Shown: positions 52,306-61,874, counted from the first letter of the stretch. The stretch is 64,000 nt of DNA from Bacillota bacterium (GCA_023435565.1 JAEYRN010000103.1:1-64000), one strand, 5' to 3'. Made by a program: numbers and translations. Notes: a model not told the origin generated them from the letters alone.

Positions 52306-53538
52306 CTAACGTTGAATGGTCTTGAACATTTGAAACATTGGCAAATAAAACGCCAGTAAAACAATAACGACGATAGTAGCAGCGATAATTATTAATACAG
52401 GTTCTAAAATGGCAATAAACTTGTTTAAATCTTTTTCAACTTCCGATTCATAATATTTACTGGTATCATTGACCATTTTAACAAACTCGCCGGATTCCTC
52501 TCCGGTTCTGATCATAGAGACAAAAAGCGGCGGGAAGAACTTATTCCGTTGCAAATACCCGGTCATTCCTCCCCCTTCTTTGATGTACGTTAAAAGCTCT
52601 TCCAAATACCCTTTCATAACTTGATTGCTGACAATTGTCAAAATAACCTCAAAACTTTTTATTAACGGTACTCCACTGTTTAAAAGCAGTGCAAAATTGT
52701 ATGCGAAACGATACAGTAAGATTTGGCGATACAATTTTCCGTAAAATGGAATTTTAAAAATGGCTTGGTCGAACCATCCCTTCAACTGCGGCTTTTGATG
52801 AATCCGAAACACCAAAAATAAAGAAACTAAAAATGCTAAAAATAAAAATAACCAAACCCAATAAGCAACCAAAAAATCGGAGATATTTAAGACCGCTTGG
52901 CTAAGAAGCGGCAGAGCTACCTTGTTTTTCTTATATAAGTCCGCAATCTTGGGAAACGCATAAATCATAATGATACCGATTCCCATAGCGGTAGCCCCGA
53001 GGACCATCGACGGGTAAAGAGCGGCAAATAATATCTTACCCTTTAGGGTTGAGCCCTGCTCCAAGTAGGATACGATCTTAAGATGCATCTCCCCCAGTAA
53101 GCTGCCTGCTTCGCCCACTTGGACCATTCCAATATAAAATGGGGAAAAAACTTTAGGAAATTCCGCCAAAGCGCTGGAATACGTTCTCCCCTCTTTAACC
53201 GCTTCGATTATCTTCGAAACTACAGGTATAAATTGGACCGGAGCCGTTTCGCGAAATGTCTCCAAGGAACGCAATAACGAAACCCCGCTGCTTAGCATCG
53301 CTCCTATCTGTTTGGTATATAGGATTAAATCGCTTGGTTTAATAACATTCGATGATTGATACTTGAAAAAACTTTCCTTTTTCTCATGTTTAAACCGCGC
53401 CTCCGTAACCCAAACGCCGTTTTTACGCAAATTCGTTTTGAGTTGCTCAACAGTATCGGCCTCGGCTAAGCCTTTAACAACAGCGCCACTCTGACTACGT
53501 CCCTGATATTGATATTGCGGCACTCCCCATACCCCCAT
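52306..53538 (-). CDS. pilC: Type IV pilus/T2SS platform protein PilC
   Basis: A 410-residue GspF/PilC protein with two T2SSF repeats. It has YQYQGRSQSGAVVKGLAEAD at the N-terminus, LYTKQIGAMLSSGVSLLRSL in repeat 1, FAYNFALLLNSGVPLIKSFE and MIRTGEESGEFVKMV in repeat 2, and three membrane helices including the last. It forms the inner-membrane base for the pilus, turned by PilB. The promoter and riboswitch of the pilin unit start just after it. Confidence 0.93.
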   Translation of the reverse strand: MGVWGVPQYQYQGRSQSGAVVKGLAEADTVEQLKTNLRKNGVWVTEARFKHEKKESFFKYQSSNVIKPSDLILYTKQIGAMLSSGVSLLRSLETFRETAPVQFIPVVSKIIEAVKEGRTYSSALAEFPKVFSPFYIGMVQVGEAGSLLGEMHLKIVSYLEQGSTLKGKILFAALYPSMVLGATAMGIGIIMIYAFPKIADLYKKNKVALPLLSQAVLNISDFLVAYWVWLFLFLAFLVSLFLVFRIHQKPQLKGWFDQAIFKIPFYGKLYRQILLYRFAYNFALLLNSGVPLIKSFEVILTIVSNQVMKGYLEELLTYIKEGGGMTGYLQRNKFFPPLFVSMIRTGEESGEFVKMVNDTSKYYESEVEKDLNKFIAILEPVLIIIAATIVVIVLLAFYLPMFQMFKTIQR

Positions 53539-53544
53539 AATTCC

Positions 53545-53880
53545 AGGTATTACTCTCGGGTTTCGTTCACAGTATTCTTAATTAGGGTAATGCTCTAGGG
53601 CTTCGTTACCTGTTCCCATTTTTTAATCCGGGTAATACTTTTAGGTATCGTTCACTGTTCACAGTTACCAGTTCCTAGTTTTTTAATCGAGGTAATTCTC
53701 TTGGGCTCGTTCAAAGTTTACTTAATTAAGGTAGTGTTTCAGGGCTTCGTTTACAGCATTAGTAACCTAATCCGTTAATTCGTTTTAACTGGAACTAGCA
53801 TTCATAATTACAATTAGTTGTGAACGGGGAACAGGGAACTAACAATCAAAACCAACCATCAGTTGTAAACTGGGAACGGA
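53545..53880. repeat. Tandem GTTCAC/TTAATC-type repeats between pilB and pilC
   Basis: Four to five related units of 40-60 bp, each with GGGCTTCGTT- or GGTATCGTTCAC-like starts, GTTCACAGTTACCAGTTCC-like centres and TTTTTTAATC-GGGTAAT ends, then inverted copies (GTGAACGGGGAACAGGGAAC). No gene is present in this gap. Confidence 0.65.
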
Positions 53881-55554
53881 TTAATTGACCGCCATTACCG
53901 ACAACAGCTCATCGAAAGATGTGATTCCTTTTTTAACCAGATCCAAACCGCTGTCGAATAAACGGCGCATACCGTTTTTAACAGCGAGAGACCTAATCGA
54001 AGTTATCGAGGCCCCTGAGATAATGGCTTCCCGTAATTCATCATTCATTTTCAAAATTTCAAAAATACCGATTCGGCCGGTATATCCGGTACCATGGCAA
54101 AACTCGCAGCCCTTACCGTGAAAATACTCTTCACCCGAGTCAAGGGAGAAAAACTCACGGTATTTTTCGCTAATCCTAACTGGTTCAATGCATTTACCGC
54201 AGATCTTACGCACTAAGCGTTGGGCAATAACTCCTACTAACGCCGAGGAAATCAAATAGGGCTCGATTTCCATGTTTGTTAACCGGGTTACCACATTGAC
54301 GGCGTCATTGGTATGGACCGAGCTTAATACCAAATGACCGGTTAATGAAGCTTGAATGGTAATCTTGGCAGTTTCCGGGTCCCGGGTTTCACCAACCATT
54401 ATAATGTCGGGATCTTGCCGTAAAAATGACCGTAAACCGCCGGCAAATGTCAAGCCCACTTTGGGATTAACCGCTACTTGAGTAACACCGGGAAGGATAT
54501 ACTCGATCGGGTCCTCCAAGGTCATTAAATTACGGTGTACCGAGTTTAAACGGTGTAGGCAAGCATATAAAGTTGTCGTTTTGCCGCTCCCGGTTGGTCC
54601 GGCGACATAAATCAGACCGTTCGGGGAAGCGAGAATCTCTTCAATATCTTTCAAATCCTGATCAAACAATCCCAGGCGGTCCAAACTATAAAACTGAGTT
54701 TGTTTGTAAAGGATCCGCAAAACCACTTTCTCACCGAAATTGGTAGGAATAATCGAAACCCGCAAATCCGCCTTTTGCTTATCAATTTCGATGGGTACCC
54801 GCCCATCCTGGGGGATCCGTTTTTCAGCAATATCTAAGTTCGCCAATACCTTGATCCGTGACACCATTGGCGCATGATAGGCCAAAGAAATATCTTTCAT
54901 CGTTTCATATAAAGCGCCGTCGATGCGAAACCTGACCCTTAACTGAGTATCATTAGGTTCAATATGGATATCACTGGCATGACTGCGAAAAGCATTTTCA
55001 AATAACGTATTGATTAACTTAACGACCGGGGCCTCGTCAACCAGAGCGTCTTCGGCCACAGTCAAGGTAGGCTCTTTCTTTTCCGTTTCAACTTCGATTC
55101 CTAAGGTTTTCATATTATCCGTCAAGTGTTTTTCGCCGAAAAAACGATTATATACGAACTCAATATCGTCTTCAAAGGCGAAATAAACTTCCAGATCCCT
55201 TTTGGTTAGCTGGCGAATAATGTCGAGCGCTTGAAGATCCGAGGGATTCGAAGCCGCTACTACTATCTTTTGATTTTCAAGGCCGATTGGAACCATATGA
55301 TAACGTTTGATTATTTTCCCCGGGAGTAAAGTCACATTTTCCTCTTTAAGAGGGTAATTAACCAAATTTACATAGGGGACACCGTGCTGTTCGCTCAGGG
55401 CTTTGGTAATCTGCTCTTGGGATGCCATCTTCATCCGGATTAAGACTTGCCCTAAAGGAACATTATAATTCTTTTGCATAACCAAGGCTTCATTCAACTG
55501 GTCCTCGGTTATCACTTTATTATCTACTAAGATTTCGCCCAACTTTTTTTGCAT
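53881..55554 (-). CDS. pilB: Type IV pilus/T2SS assembly ATPase PilB with MshEN domain
   Basis: A 557-residue motor ATPase. Residues 1-150 form an MshEN domain, starting KKLGEILVDNKVITEDQLNE, the c-di-GMP-binding motif type. The T2SSE domain has the Asp box (HASDIHIEP), Walker A GPTGSGKTTT, Walker B IIMVGETRDPETA and the zinc-binding CGKC...CEFCHGTGYTGR. It drives pilus extension. No retraction ATPase (PilT) is seen. The gene lies between a 60-codon MshEN gene and pilC. Confidence 0.95.
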   Translation of the reverse strand: MQKKLGEILVDNKVITEDQLNEALVMQKNYNVPLGQVLIRMKMASQEQITKALSEQHGVPYVNLVNYPLKEENVTLLPGKIIKRYHMVPIGLENQKIVVAASNPSDLQALDIIRQLTKRDLEVYFAFEDDIEFVYNRFFGEKHLTDNMKTLGIEVETEKKEPTLTVAEDALVDEAPVVKLINTLFENAFRSHASDIHIEPNDTQLRVRFRIDGALYETMKDISLAYHAPMVSRIKVLANLDIAEKRIPQDGRVPIEIDKQKADLRVSIIPTNFGEKVVLRILYKQTQFYSLDRLGLFDQDLKDIEEILASPNGLIYVAGPTGSGKTTTLYACLHRLNSVHRNLMTLEDPIEYILPGVTQVAVNPKVGLTFAGGLRSFLRQDPDIIMVGETRDPETAKITIQASLTGHLVLSSVHTNDAVNVVTRLTNMEIEPYLISSALVGVIAQRLVRKICGKCIEPVRISEKYREFFSLDSGEEYFHGKGCEFCHGTGYTGRIGIFEILKMNDELREAIISGASITSIRSLAVKNGMRRLFDSGLDLVKKGITSFDELLSVMAVN

Positions 55555-55621
55555 GTTGTCCGCCTACTTTTCCCCCGATTGATTTAAGTCCACCGGGGAG
55601 TATATATATTCTTTAATTGGC

Positions 55622-55804
55622 TTATCCTTGTTCGCTTTGCTCCCTTAATGCCTTGTCAATCTGATCTTGGGTCGCTATTTTCAACTGGACTAAGACTTGT
55701 CCCAAAGGCACATTATCATTCTTTTGGATAACTAAAGCTTCTTTTAGTTGATCCTCGGTTATCACTTTGTTGTCGATTAAGATTTCACCTAATTTTTTTG
55801 GCAT
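55622..55804 (-). CDS. Stand-alone MshEN half-domain protein
   Basis: A 60-residue protein (MPKKLGEILIDNKVITEDQL, then KEALVIQKNDNVPLGQVLVQ) that is about 75% identical to the first 57 residues of PilB encoded next to it. It matches the repeated MshEN motif with the RLG-type start and LxxxLxxQ end. It could be a c-di-GMP-binding microprotein or a by-product of a partial pilB duplication. The frame is complete, with an ATG start and its own stop, 10 bp after the secretin gene. Confidence 0.75.
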   Translation of the reverse strand: MPKKLGEILIDNKVITEDQLKEALVIQKNDNVPLGQVLVQLKIATQDQIDKALREQSEQG

Positions 55805-55814
55805 TTTCGTCCGC

Positions 55815-57041
55815 TCACTTTTCCTCGGATTCTAATTTATTTAAGTCCATCGCTTGGTTCCACCTTGGGGTAATCGTCAGGATTATTTCCGTTTCTTCAC
55901 TGGTCTTCTCTTTGTTTTGAAATAATTTCCCAAGCAGCGGCAGATCGCCTAAACCGGGAACCTTGGAGATATTCTCCCGTTCTTTTTGAGTAATCAGGCC
56001 CCCCAAAAAGACAGTCTGATCGATTTCGGCCTGGATTGAAGAATTGACTTCACGGGCGCCGATAATATAAGCATTTCCAACCTTCTCCCCGATTGAATTC
56101 ACCTGAGTTTTAAGATCAATCAGCAACTCGCTTTCATTTTGAACCATAGGAGTGAAAACCAATTTCACGCCTACTTCAACATACTGCACAGTAGTCGTAA
56201 TAACGCCGCCGCTTGTATTGCTTATTTCAACCGGAACCTTGTCCCCTATCAAAATGAAAGCTTCTTTCCCATCAACCGTTGAAACCGAAGGCGAAGTCAC
56301 CAAGCGGGCATTCCCATTTGAAACCAAATTTTTAAAGATAAAATTCCAAGTATACCCACTTGTGATCAGATCCACAATAATTTCCGCTCCGGAGGAAGTC
56401 GCCCCCCAACTCATGCTGCCGTGTTCAGTCCGCCACTCTGTGGCTAATTTACGCACTGCCGAGGTGGAGATTTCGATCACTTTTACCTCAATAGTAATTT
56501 GGGGCAATTTATGGTCCAATGATTCAATTATACCGCTCGCCTTATCAATGATTTCTTTAGAACTATTGATAATAATAGTCCTAGTCCGTTCATCACAATT
56601 GACATCCTCCTTAGTCCCGATAATTTTTTGGACTAACTCCGCCATCTGCTTCGGTTCCCCATAACTGATATGAAAATAACCAATTATTCTTTGATCGTCA
56701 AAAGTCTGTCCCTTGACCCCCACATAAATATTTCGGCCTTCCAGTTGATAAATCAACCCTCTGGAGCGGCAAACTATTTTCAATACCTGTTCAAAACTAA
56801 CTTGGGTCAGCTTAATTGAAATTTTACCTCTAACCTCGGGAGTTGTAATCAGATTATAACCGGCGTCGCTAGCCAGTTGTTGTAGGACTATTACCAGATC
56901 GGCTTCAAAAAAACTGACGTTAAACAACGGCTGCTGGTTGGTTTCCCCTTCCGTATTCAGCGCAAAAGATGCATTACTGAAAGCAATTACCGTCAGTATT
57001 AATATTAATAGACTAATACTAAACTTCAACCGATTAAACAC
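55815..57041 (-). CDS. pilQ: Type IV pilus/T2SS secretin
   Basis: A 408-residue outer-membrane secretin, shorter than typical PilQ. Signal peptide (SISLLILILTVIAFSNASFA), an STN/N0-like domain (FFEADLVIVLQQLASDAGYN), one N1-type domain (GYFHISYGEPKQMAELVQ), then the secretin core with VSTVDGKEAFILIGDKVPVE, VEVGVKLVFTPMV and VPGLGDLPLLGKLF. It starts at GTG 57041, overlapping the upstream stop by one base. Confidence 0.92.
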   Translation of the reverse strand: MFNRLKFSISLLILILTVIAFSNASFALNTEGETNQQPLFNVSFFEADLVIVLQQLASDAGYNLITTPEVRGKISIKLTQVSFEQVLKIVCRSRGLIYQLEGRNIYVGVKGQTFDDQRIIGYFHISYGEPKQMAELVQKIIGTKEDVNCDERTRTIIINSSKEIIDKASGIIESLDHKLPQITIEVKVIEISTSAVRKLATEWRTEHGSMSWGATSSGAEIIVDLITSGYTWNFIFKNLVSNGNARLVTSPSVSTVDGKEAFILIGDKVPVEISNTSGGVITTTVQYVEVGVKLVFTPMVQNESELLIDLKTQVNSIGEKVGNAYIIGAREVNSSIQAEIDQTVFLGGLITQKERENISKVPGLGDLPLLGKLFQNKEKTSEETEIILTITPRWNQAMDLNKLESEEK

Positions 57042-57850
57042 TATTTTAATCCCTCCGCAGTGAGAACTATTTGTTGATCGCCGATTTGAATAGTCACACT
57101 TTGCTTGGTAATATCGGTAACTCTACCTCCCAAAATCCAATCGCCGACGGCCACTTTTTGATAGCCATCTTGATTTTCGATATAAGCGTATTGTGTTTCA
57201 CCCATTACAACACCCCGCAAACGGAGCTTTTGAGCCGGATTAATCTTGACCTGCAATTCTTTTGGCTGTATAACCGGGTCCGTTTTTTTTGGCTCCGGGG
57301 TTCCTGTGACTTTCTTAGTCCGAGTTTCTCCCTCCGAATTGTTCTTTGCAATTGGTTTTAGTTTTTCAGCCTTTTTTAATACCGCAATGTCTAAAAACGG
57401 ATCCGGTCGCCCGCCAACATGTTTTTGGGTTGGTTCTTCAATAATTTCATCTATCTGAAAAGGTAAATTTACTTCTGTCTGTGATGATGGTTTCTTTCCG
57501 GCGAACTCATTTCCCGGCCCAAGTACTCCTAGATCTTTAAGACCCTTTTCTCCATCTAAATCTTTCTCATTGAGAATATCTGATTTAGTAATTAAACTGA
57601 ATTTTGGTTGATGAATAACATTATCGATTACATCCCGCCATTTATCATCTATGCGATATAACACCTGCTTTGAAGCGTAAGAAAACCTGCCTGCCAAAAA
57701 TCTTACCTTTCCAATTGTTGTAACATTTTGAAAGAAACCGTCTCTTAATCCCGGTTCTTGTCCATCAAAGCATTGGCCAATCATCATCCCGATAAAAAAT
57801 AAATTGGTAAACCATAATATTAATAATGAAAACAACCCGATCCGTTTCAC
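57041..57850 (-). CDS. PilP/GspC-like pilus assembly protein
   Basis: A 269-residue protein with one N-terminal membrane helix, a long Pro/Lys-rich periplasmic linker and a C-terminal domain (LRLRGVVMGETQYAYIENQD, YQKVAVGDWILGGRVTDI, VTIQIGDQQIVL) typical of PilP or the GspC homology region, which contacts the secretin. It starts at GTG 57850, overlapping the PilO-like stop by four bases, and its stop overlaps the secretin start. Confidence 0.82.
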   Translation of the reverse strand: MKRIGLFSLLILWFTNLFFIGMMIGQCFDGQEPGLRDGFFQNVTTIGKVRFLAGRFSYASKQVLYRIDDKWRDVIDNVIHQPKFSLITKSDILNEKDLDGEKGLKDLGVLGPGNEFAGKKPSSQTEVNLPFQIDEIIEEPTQKHVGGRPDPFLDIAVLKKAEKLKPIAKNNSEGETRTKKVTGTPEPKKTDPVIQPKELQVKINPAQKLRLRGVVMGETQYAYIENQDGYQKVAVGDWILGGRVTDITKQSVTIQIGDQQIVLTAEGLK

Positions 57851-58341
57851 TTTGCCTTACCCCCCTCCTGGGAGGTAGTAAGGGTCATTAGTATTTCAAC
57901 TGAAGCTTTTGGTTCTTGTTCATACTTTTTAATCTCAATTTTTTTTAAATTACCGAGTTTTTGTTGGTACAGTCCTTCAAAAAAGTAAATAGCTTTAGGA
58001 TAAGTGCCAATCAAGGTTATCAGCAAATCATTCGTATCATTTGTCGGAGTATAACCTTTAACCCTAATTTGGTATCGGTTTGCATTCTCAGCGACGGATT
58101 TATATATCCGGGCCGTATCAAAAATAGTCGTATCACTTTTTAGAAAATTGGTTTTTGATTTAACGATCTCCATTTGTTGTTTTAAATTCAAATTAATCTT
58201 TTCCAACTCTCTTTGTTCAGCGATATTTAACTGCTTTTCCCGAAATGAATAAATAGCGAATAAACATGTCCCGATTAGAACAACGCTAATTATAACAATA
58301 AAAATCAAATTCCAATTTTTTGGTCCAAGATCGTTGGCCAT
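57847..58341 (-). CDS. PilO/GspM-like pilus assembly protein
   Basis: A 164-residue protein with one N-terminal helix (NLIFIVIISVVLIGTCLFAI), a coiled coil (REKQLNIAEQRELEKINLNL) and a ferredoxin-like periplasmic domain with LLITLIGTYPKAIYFFEGL, which is typical of PilO. It bridges PilN and PilP. AAAGGAC precedes the ATG. Confidence 0.82.
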   Translation of the reverse strand: MANDLGPKNWNLIFIVIISVVLIGTCLFAIYSFREKQLNIAEQRELEKINLNLKQQMEIVKSKTNFLKSDTTIFDTARIYKSVAENANRYQIRVKGYTPTNDTNDLLITLIGTYPKAIYFFEGLYQQKLGNLKKIEIKKYEQEPKASVEILMTLTTSQEGGKAK

Positions 58342-58398
58342 TTTGATGTCCTTTAGAATTTTTTCAGCAATCTCTCGAATATTCCCTTAGTGCTCAGT

Positions 58399-59754
58399 TT
58401 ATTTCGCCGTATCCCGGTTTAAATTGACTTGAAAGCTAAAAACATACCCATTAAGATTTACGCGCATTTGTTCGGATATCTGAATTCTATCAATTGATTT
58501 AATCCCCTTAATCCTTGATAAACCTTGAATAAAGTAATTTATCGTATTTTCTCCCAGACAAAACCCTTCCAGTTGCATATTCCCTCCCTCAATATCAAGA
58601 ACCAGCCTTTCAAACATGATATCTTTGGAAACGATCTCCCGGACACTTTCCAGTAAAGAATGTATCTTAAAATGAGTATCAACCTGCTTCAATTCCTCCA
58701 ATTGTATTATTTGGACATTAAGTATCTCCCGCAAATTGCTGTTTTCATTTTTAAGCCTTGTTATCTGTTGATTGCCGGACCACAAATTCCATCCTATCGG
58801 AACGTTTAATAAAATAATACCCCCGAGCATAACCGGCCAAAACTTATTAAATTCCTGGGTCTTTGGGCTTTCTTTCGTAGTTTGAGTAATGAAATTAAGA
58901 TTATCGGTTATTTTAGTATTCGAAGCCAACCCAGCTAAGTCGGACCATCCATCCCCCGTCAAATGTTTAATTGTATACTGAGAATCCAATTGTATTTCGC
59001 ATTTTTCCCCGGCTATAACGACCTGGGATATCAACTTACCGTACGGGTTATTGCTGAAATGCTCTAGGGAAGCGGTTATTTCCTTTTGGAGGTTCTCTAT
59101 GTCTTTAGCTCCGAACCGGATATAATGAAAGGAAGTGGCAAACTCTCCTTCCCAGACATAGAATTCGGCATTATGCAATTCAATAAATATTAAAATAAAT
59201 GGTTGCGCAATATCGACCTGTTGTTGAATCAAGTAATGTTTTAATCCGAATAAAGATGGTGAAACTGCTTCCAATATAAAATCAGTGTTCCGAAAGACCT
59301 CAACAATTTTATCGACAACATTTTGTGGGGTTGTGACTGCAATAACTTCCATACCGGGCGCACCGTTTTCAGTTATTGGGTCCTTCAAAACCTGATAAGT
59401 TACAGCAATTTTTTCATTGGTAAAACTGAATGGGCTCTCCCGTTCCGCTTCGTCAATCACAATCCGTTCAAGCTCCGGCCCAGACACCGGTGGAATGGTC
59501 AAGCGGTTTAGGCTTACAAATTCCAAACCCAACGAAACTTTGAGTTTCTTTGGTACTTCTAATTCATTGATGCTTTTTTGAATGAAAGATGCGGTCCGGG
59601 TTGGATTGATCACAACCCCGGCATTATCTAAAATATCAAAATCGCACGCCAAAGACTTTTGCCATACAACCTTCTTTGACGGAATATCGACCACGACTAT
59701 TTTAAAACCCTTTTTCTCTAATTTGATACAACATGTAGAATTTAATGATTTCAC
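58399..59754 (-). CDS. PilM-PilN fusion (GspL-like)
   Basis: A 451-residue protein. Residues 1-290 are an actin-like PilM domain (KVSLGLEFVSLNRLTIPP, EAERESPFSFTNEKIAVTYQ). A single membrane helix follows near 310-326 (VMLGGIILLNVPIGWNLW), then a coiled coil and a PilN-type periplasmic domain. In most bacteria PilM and PilN are separate; a fusion resembles GspL of type II secretion. It starts at GTG 59754 with GGGAG upstream. Confidence 0.82.
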   Translation of the reverse strand: MKSLNSTCCIKLEKKGFKIVVVDIPSKKVVWQKSLACDFDILDNAGVVINPTRTASFIQKSINELEVPKKLKVSLGLEFVSLNRLTIPPVSGPELERIVIDEAERESPFSFTNEKIAVTYQVLKDPITENGAPGMEVIAVTTPQNVVDKIVEVFRNTDFILEAVSPSLFGLKHYLIQQQVDIAQPFILIFIELHNAEFYVWEGEFATSFHYIRFGAKDIENLQKEITASLEHFSNNPYGKLISQVVIAGEKCEIQLDSQYTIKHLTGDGWSDLAGLASNTKITDNLNFITQTTKESPKTQEFNKFWPVMLGGIILLNVPIGWNLWSGNQQITRLKNENSNLREILNVQIIQLEELKQVDTHFKIHSLLESVREIVSKDIMFERLVLDIEGGNMQLEGFCLGENTINYFIQGLSRIKGIKSIDRIQISEQMRVNLNGYVFSFQVNLNRDTAK

Positions 59755-59868
59755 CCGGTGATTCTCCCAAAAAATAGTCTTAATACTTTTGAATCATCTT
59801 GCAGACAAAGAGGAATCATTTGAAAAATCGTTTATCTATGCGAAAAGATTGTTACAAATTATTGGTCT

Positions 59869-60276
59869 CTAATTATCTTCCCGCCAGGAACTTATTACAA
59901 AGCTTGAGTTTAAATCCGGACGATGTAAAGTTAATCTAACACGACGCTCTTCTCCGCCGGAAAAACCTTCTCCCAACACTTCCAGACTTAAGTCGTCATC
60001 TGAAACAAGCGGAGTCGGATCAATAATTGTATACCGATACCAACCGTCGCCCCAATGTTTTTCCCGGCTATCCCGATAAGCCGGACTGATTGTTAAATGC
60101 CAGTAACCTTCCAAAACGGCGTTTTCCGCCAAAGGCAAGGCCTTAATGTCGGCGGCCCTTTTCGCCGCCAAATAAGAAGCTTGGGTAGTCCGGGTGGTTA
60201 AATTAATTACCGCCAAAGTTATTACACAGACTATTACTAATACTATTAATAAAACAAAACCGTTTTCATTTCTCAT
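59869..60276 (-). CDS. PilX/GspK-like minor pilin
   Basis: A 135-residue protein with the PilX-type N-terminus NENGFVLLIVLVIVCVITLA, followed by NLTTRTTQASYLAAKRAADI and a short beta-rich domain. PilX-type proteins prime pilus assembly. AGAGGAAA precedes the ATG. The gene lies 14 bp after the PilW-like gene. Confidence 0.7.
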   Translation of the reverse strand: MRNENGFVLLIVLVIVCVITLAVINLTTRTTQASYLAAKRAADIKALPLAENAVLEGYWHLTISPAYRDSREKHWGDGWYRYTIIDPTPLVSDDDLSLEVLGEGFSGGEERRVRLTLHRPDLNSSFVISSWREDN

Positions 60277-60290
60277 AATTATGTTTCCTC

Positions 60291-60776
60291 TTAGGGATTT
60301 CGGATCAAAACCGTCCCACCGATGTTCAAATCATCTTTACCATTCCAGTTTGACGGGGTTGTGACCCCCAAAGTAATATTAACTTCAGCCCCGTTTAAAC
60401 TAAAAGCGGCATCATCACATATATCCTGAATTAAAAATTCTTCCTTACCGCTCCGAATAAACTTGTACTGATTACCCTCCTTAGTGAAAGTCCGATTTAC
60501 ACCATCCGTTCCCGTAAATGATATACCCTGGCCGCTATTGATGATTGCTATGGTTGAAAGTTTAGCGGCAGTTCTTAAGGTTTGATGCGTTACTTGAAAA
60601 GCCAGCTCCAATGTTTCCTTGTGCCGCCAATAATTTTCCAAACTCCGGTCTTTGGATTCCATCATATACCAGCTGGTCATAATACCGCTAACGGCCAATA
60701 GAACCAATATGGTTACTATTATTGATTCTAATAGTGTAAAGCCTTTTTCATCTTGAAATATTTTTTGAATTTTCAT
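60291..60776 (-). CDS. PilW/GspJ-like minor prepilin
   Basis: A 161-residue prepilin with processing site G/FTLLESIIVTILVLLAVSGI (Glu5 present) and a globular part with LELAFQVTHQTLRTAAKLS and FTKEGNQYKFIRSG strands. It opens the minus-strand pilus operon. The ribosome binding site is weak. No riboswitch is seen upstream (60777-61046). Confidence 0.82.
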   Translation of the reverse strand: MKIQKIFQDEKGFTLLESIIVTILVLLAVSGIMTSWYMMESKDRSLENYWRHKETLELAFQVTHQTLRTAAKLSTIAIINSGQGISFTGTDGVNRTFTKEGNQYKFIRSGKEEFLIQDICDDAAFSLNGAEVNITLGVTTPSNWNGKDDLNIGGTVLIRNP

Positions 60777-61046
60777 TGTTTAACAGGCAGAATAATTTAT
60801 ACTCGTCTTATTTATATCGGTTTATTATCCAAAACAGTTAAGTAATCGCAGTAAATTTGTTTAAAAAAAATTAAGAAACCCTGCTAAAAGAGTCATTTAT
60901 TTCCAAATATTGGGGTTGCCAATCTAATCCCATTATGCTAATTTCATTGCCAAATGTTGAATATGACAGGCTGCTATCAGGTTAATATGCTATAATTTAA
61001 CTAATATTTACTTATTAATTTTTTGTATTTTAAAGGAGTGAGCCGA

Positions 61047-61874
61047 ATGATTGAACTACCGGAAGCTTCATTTCTAGCTAAGCAATTAAACGATACTATT
61101 TCGGGAAAAAAGGTCGTTAATGTCATTGCCGCCCATTCACCTCACAAATTTGCTTGGTTTCATGGGGATCCCCAAAATTATCGCAATCTGCTACAAAATC
61201 AATCTATCAGTAAAGCAGCCGGATTTGGCGGCATGGTAGAGATTAAAACCGATGACGCCACCCTTGTATTCAGCGACGGAGTGGGTCTGCGTTATCATCA
61301 CCTTTCGGAAGTACGGCCTAACAAACATCAACTTTTGATCGAGTTTGAAGATGCCTCGGCACTTAGCGCCAGTGTTCAAATGTACGGCGGATTATCCTGT
61401 TTCCAGGGGGATAAATTTGAGAACGATTATTACCGAATAGCCAAAGAAAAACCTTCGCCGCTCTCTTCTCAATTTGACAAAGCCTATTTTGAACGGCTAA
61501 TCTCATCCCCTGATTATCAAAAGTTAAGCGCCAAAGCTTTTCTGGCTACGGAACAAAGAATCCCCGGACTTGGTAACGGCGTGTTACAAGATATCTTATG
61601 GAATGCCAAGATCCATCCCAAACAAAAAATCGGCGCCCTATCGGACGCCGAAAAACAAGTATTATTTAATTCAGTTAAAACCATCCTTTTAGATATGACA
61701 AAACTCGGTGGAAGAGATACCGAAAAGGACCTCTTCGGCAATAACGGCGGCTATAAAACTGTAATGAGCAAAAACAACGCCGGATTACCCTGCCCGGTCT
61801 GCGGCGGTTTGATTAAAAAAGAAAGCTACATGGGCGGAAGTATTTATTATTGTATGGAATGTCAAAAATCTTAG
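61047..61874 (+). CDS. Fpg/Nei-type DNA glycosylase lacking the N-terminal proline
   Basis: A 275-residue formamidopyrimidine-DNA glycosylase/endonuclease VIII homologue, normally a base-excision repair enzyme. It begins MIELPEASFLAKQL, where catalytic members begin MPELPE: the Pro nucleophile is replaced by Ile, while Glu3 is kept. The H2TH region (AFLATEQRIPGLGNGVLQDI) and the zinc finger (CPVCGGLIKKES, YYCMECQ) are intact. A known clostridial subgroup with the MIELPEA start exists, so this is probably a family trait. AAAGGAG precedes ATG 61047. The stop overlaps the convergent GH3 stop by four bases. Confidence 0.85.
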   Translation: MIELPEASFLAKQLNDTISGKKVVNVIAAHSPHKFAWFHGDPQNYRNLLQNQSISKAAGFGGMVEIKTDDATLVFSDGVGLRYHHLSEVRPNKHQLLIEFEDASALSASVQMYGGLSCFQGDKFENDYYRIAKEKPSPLSSQFDKAYFERLISSPDYQKLSAKAFLATEQRIPGLGNGVLQDILWNAKIHPKQKIGALSDAEKQVLFNSVKTILLDMTKLGGRDTEKDLFGNNGGYKTVMSKNNAGLPCPVCGGLIKKESYMGGSIYYCMECQKS

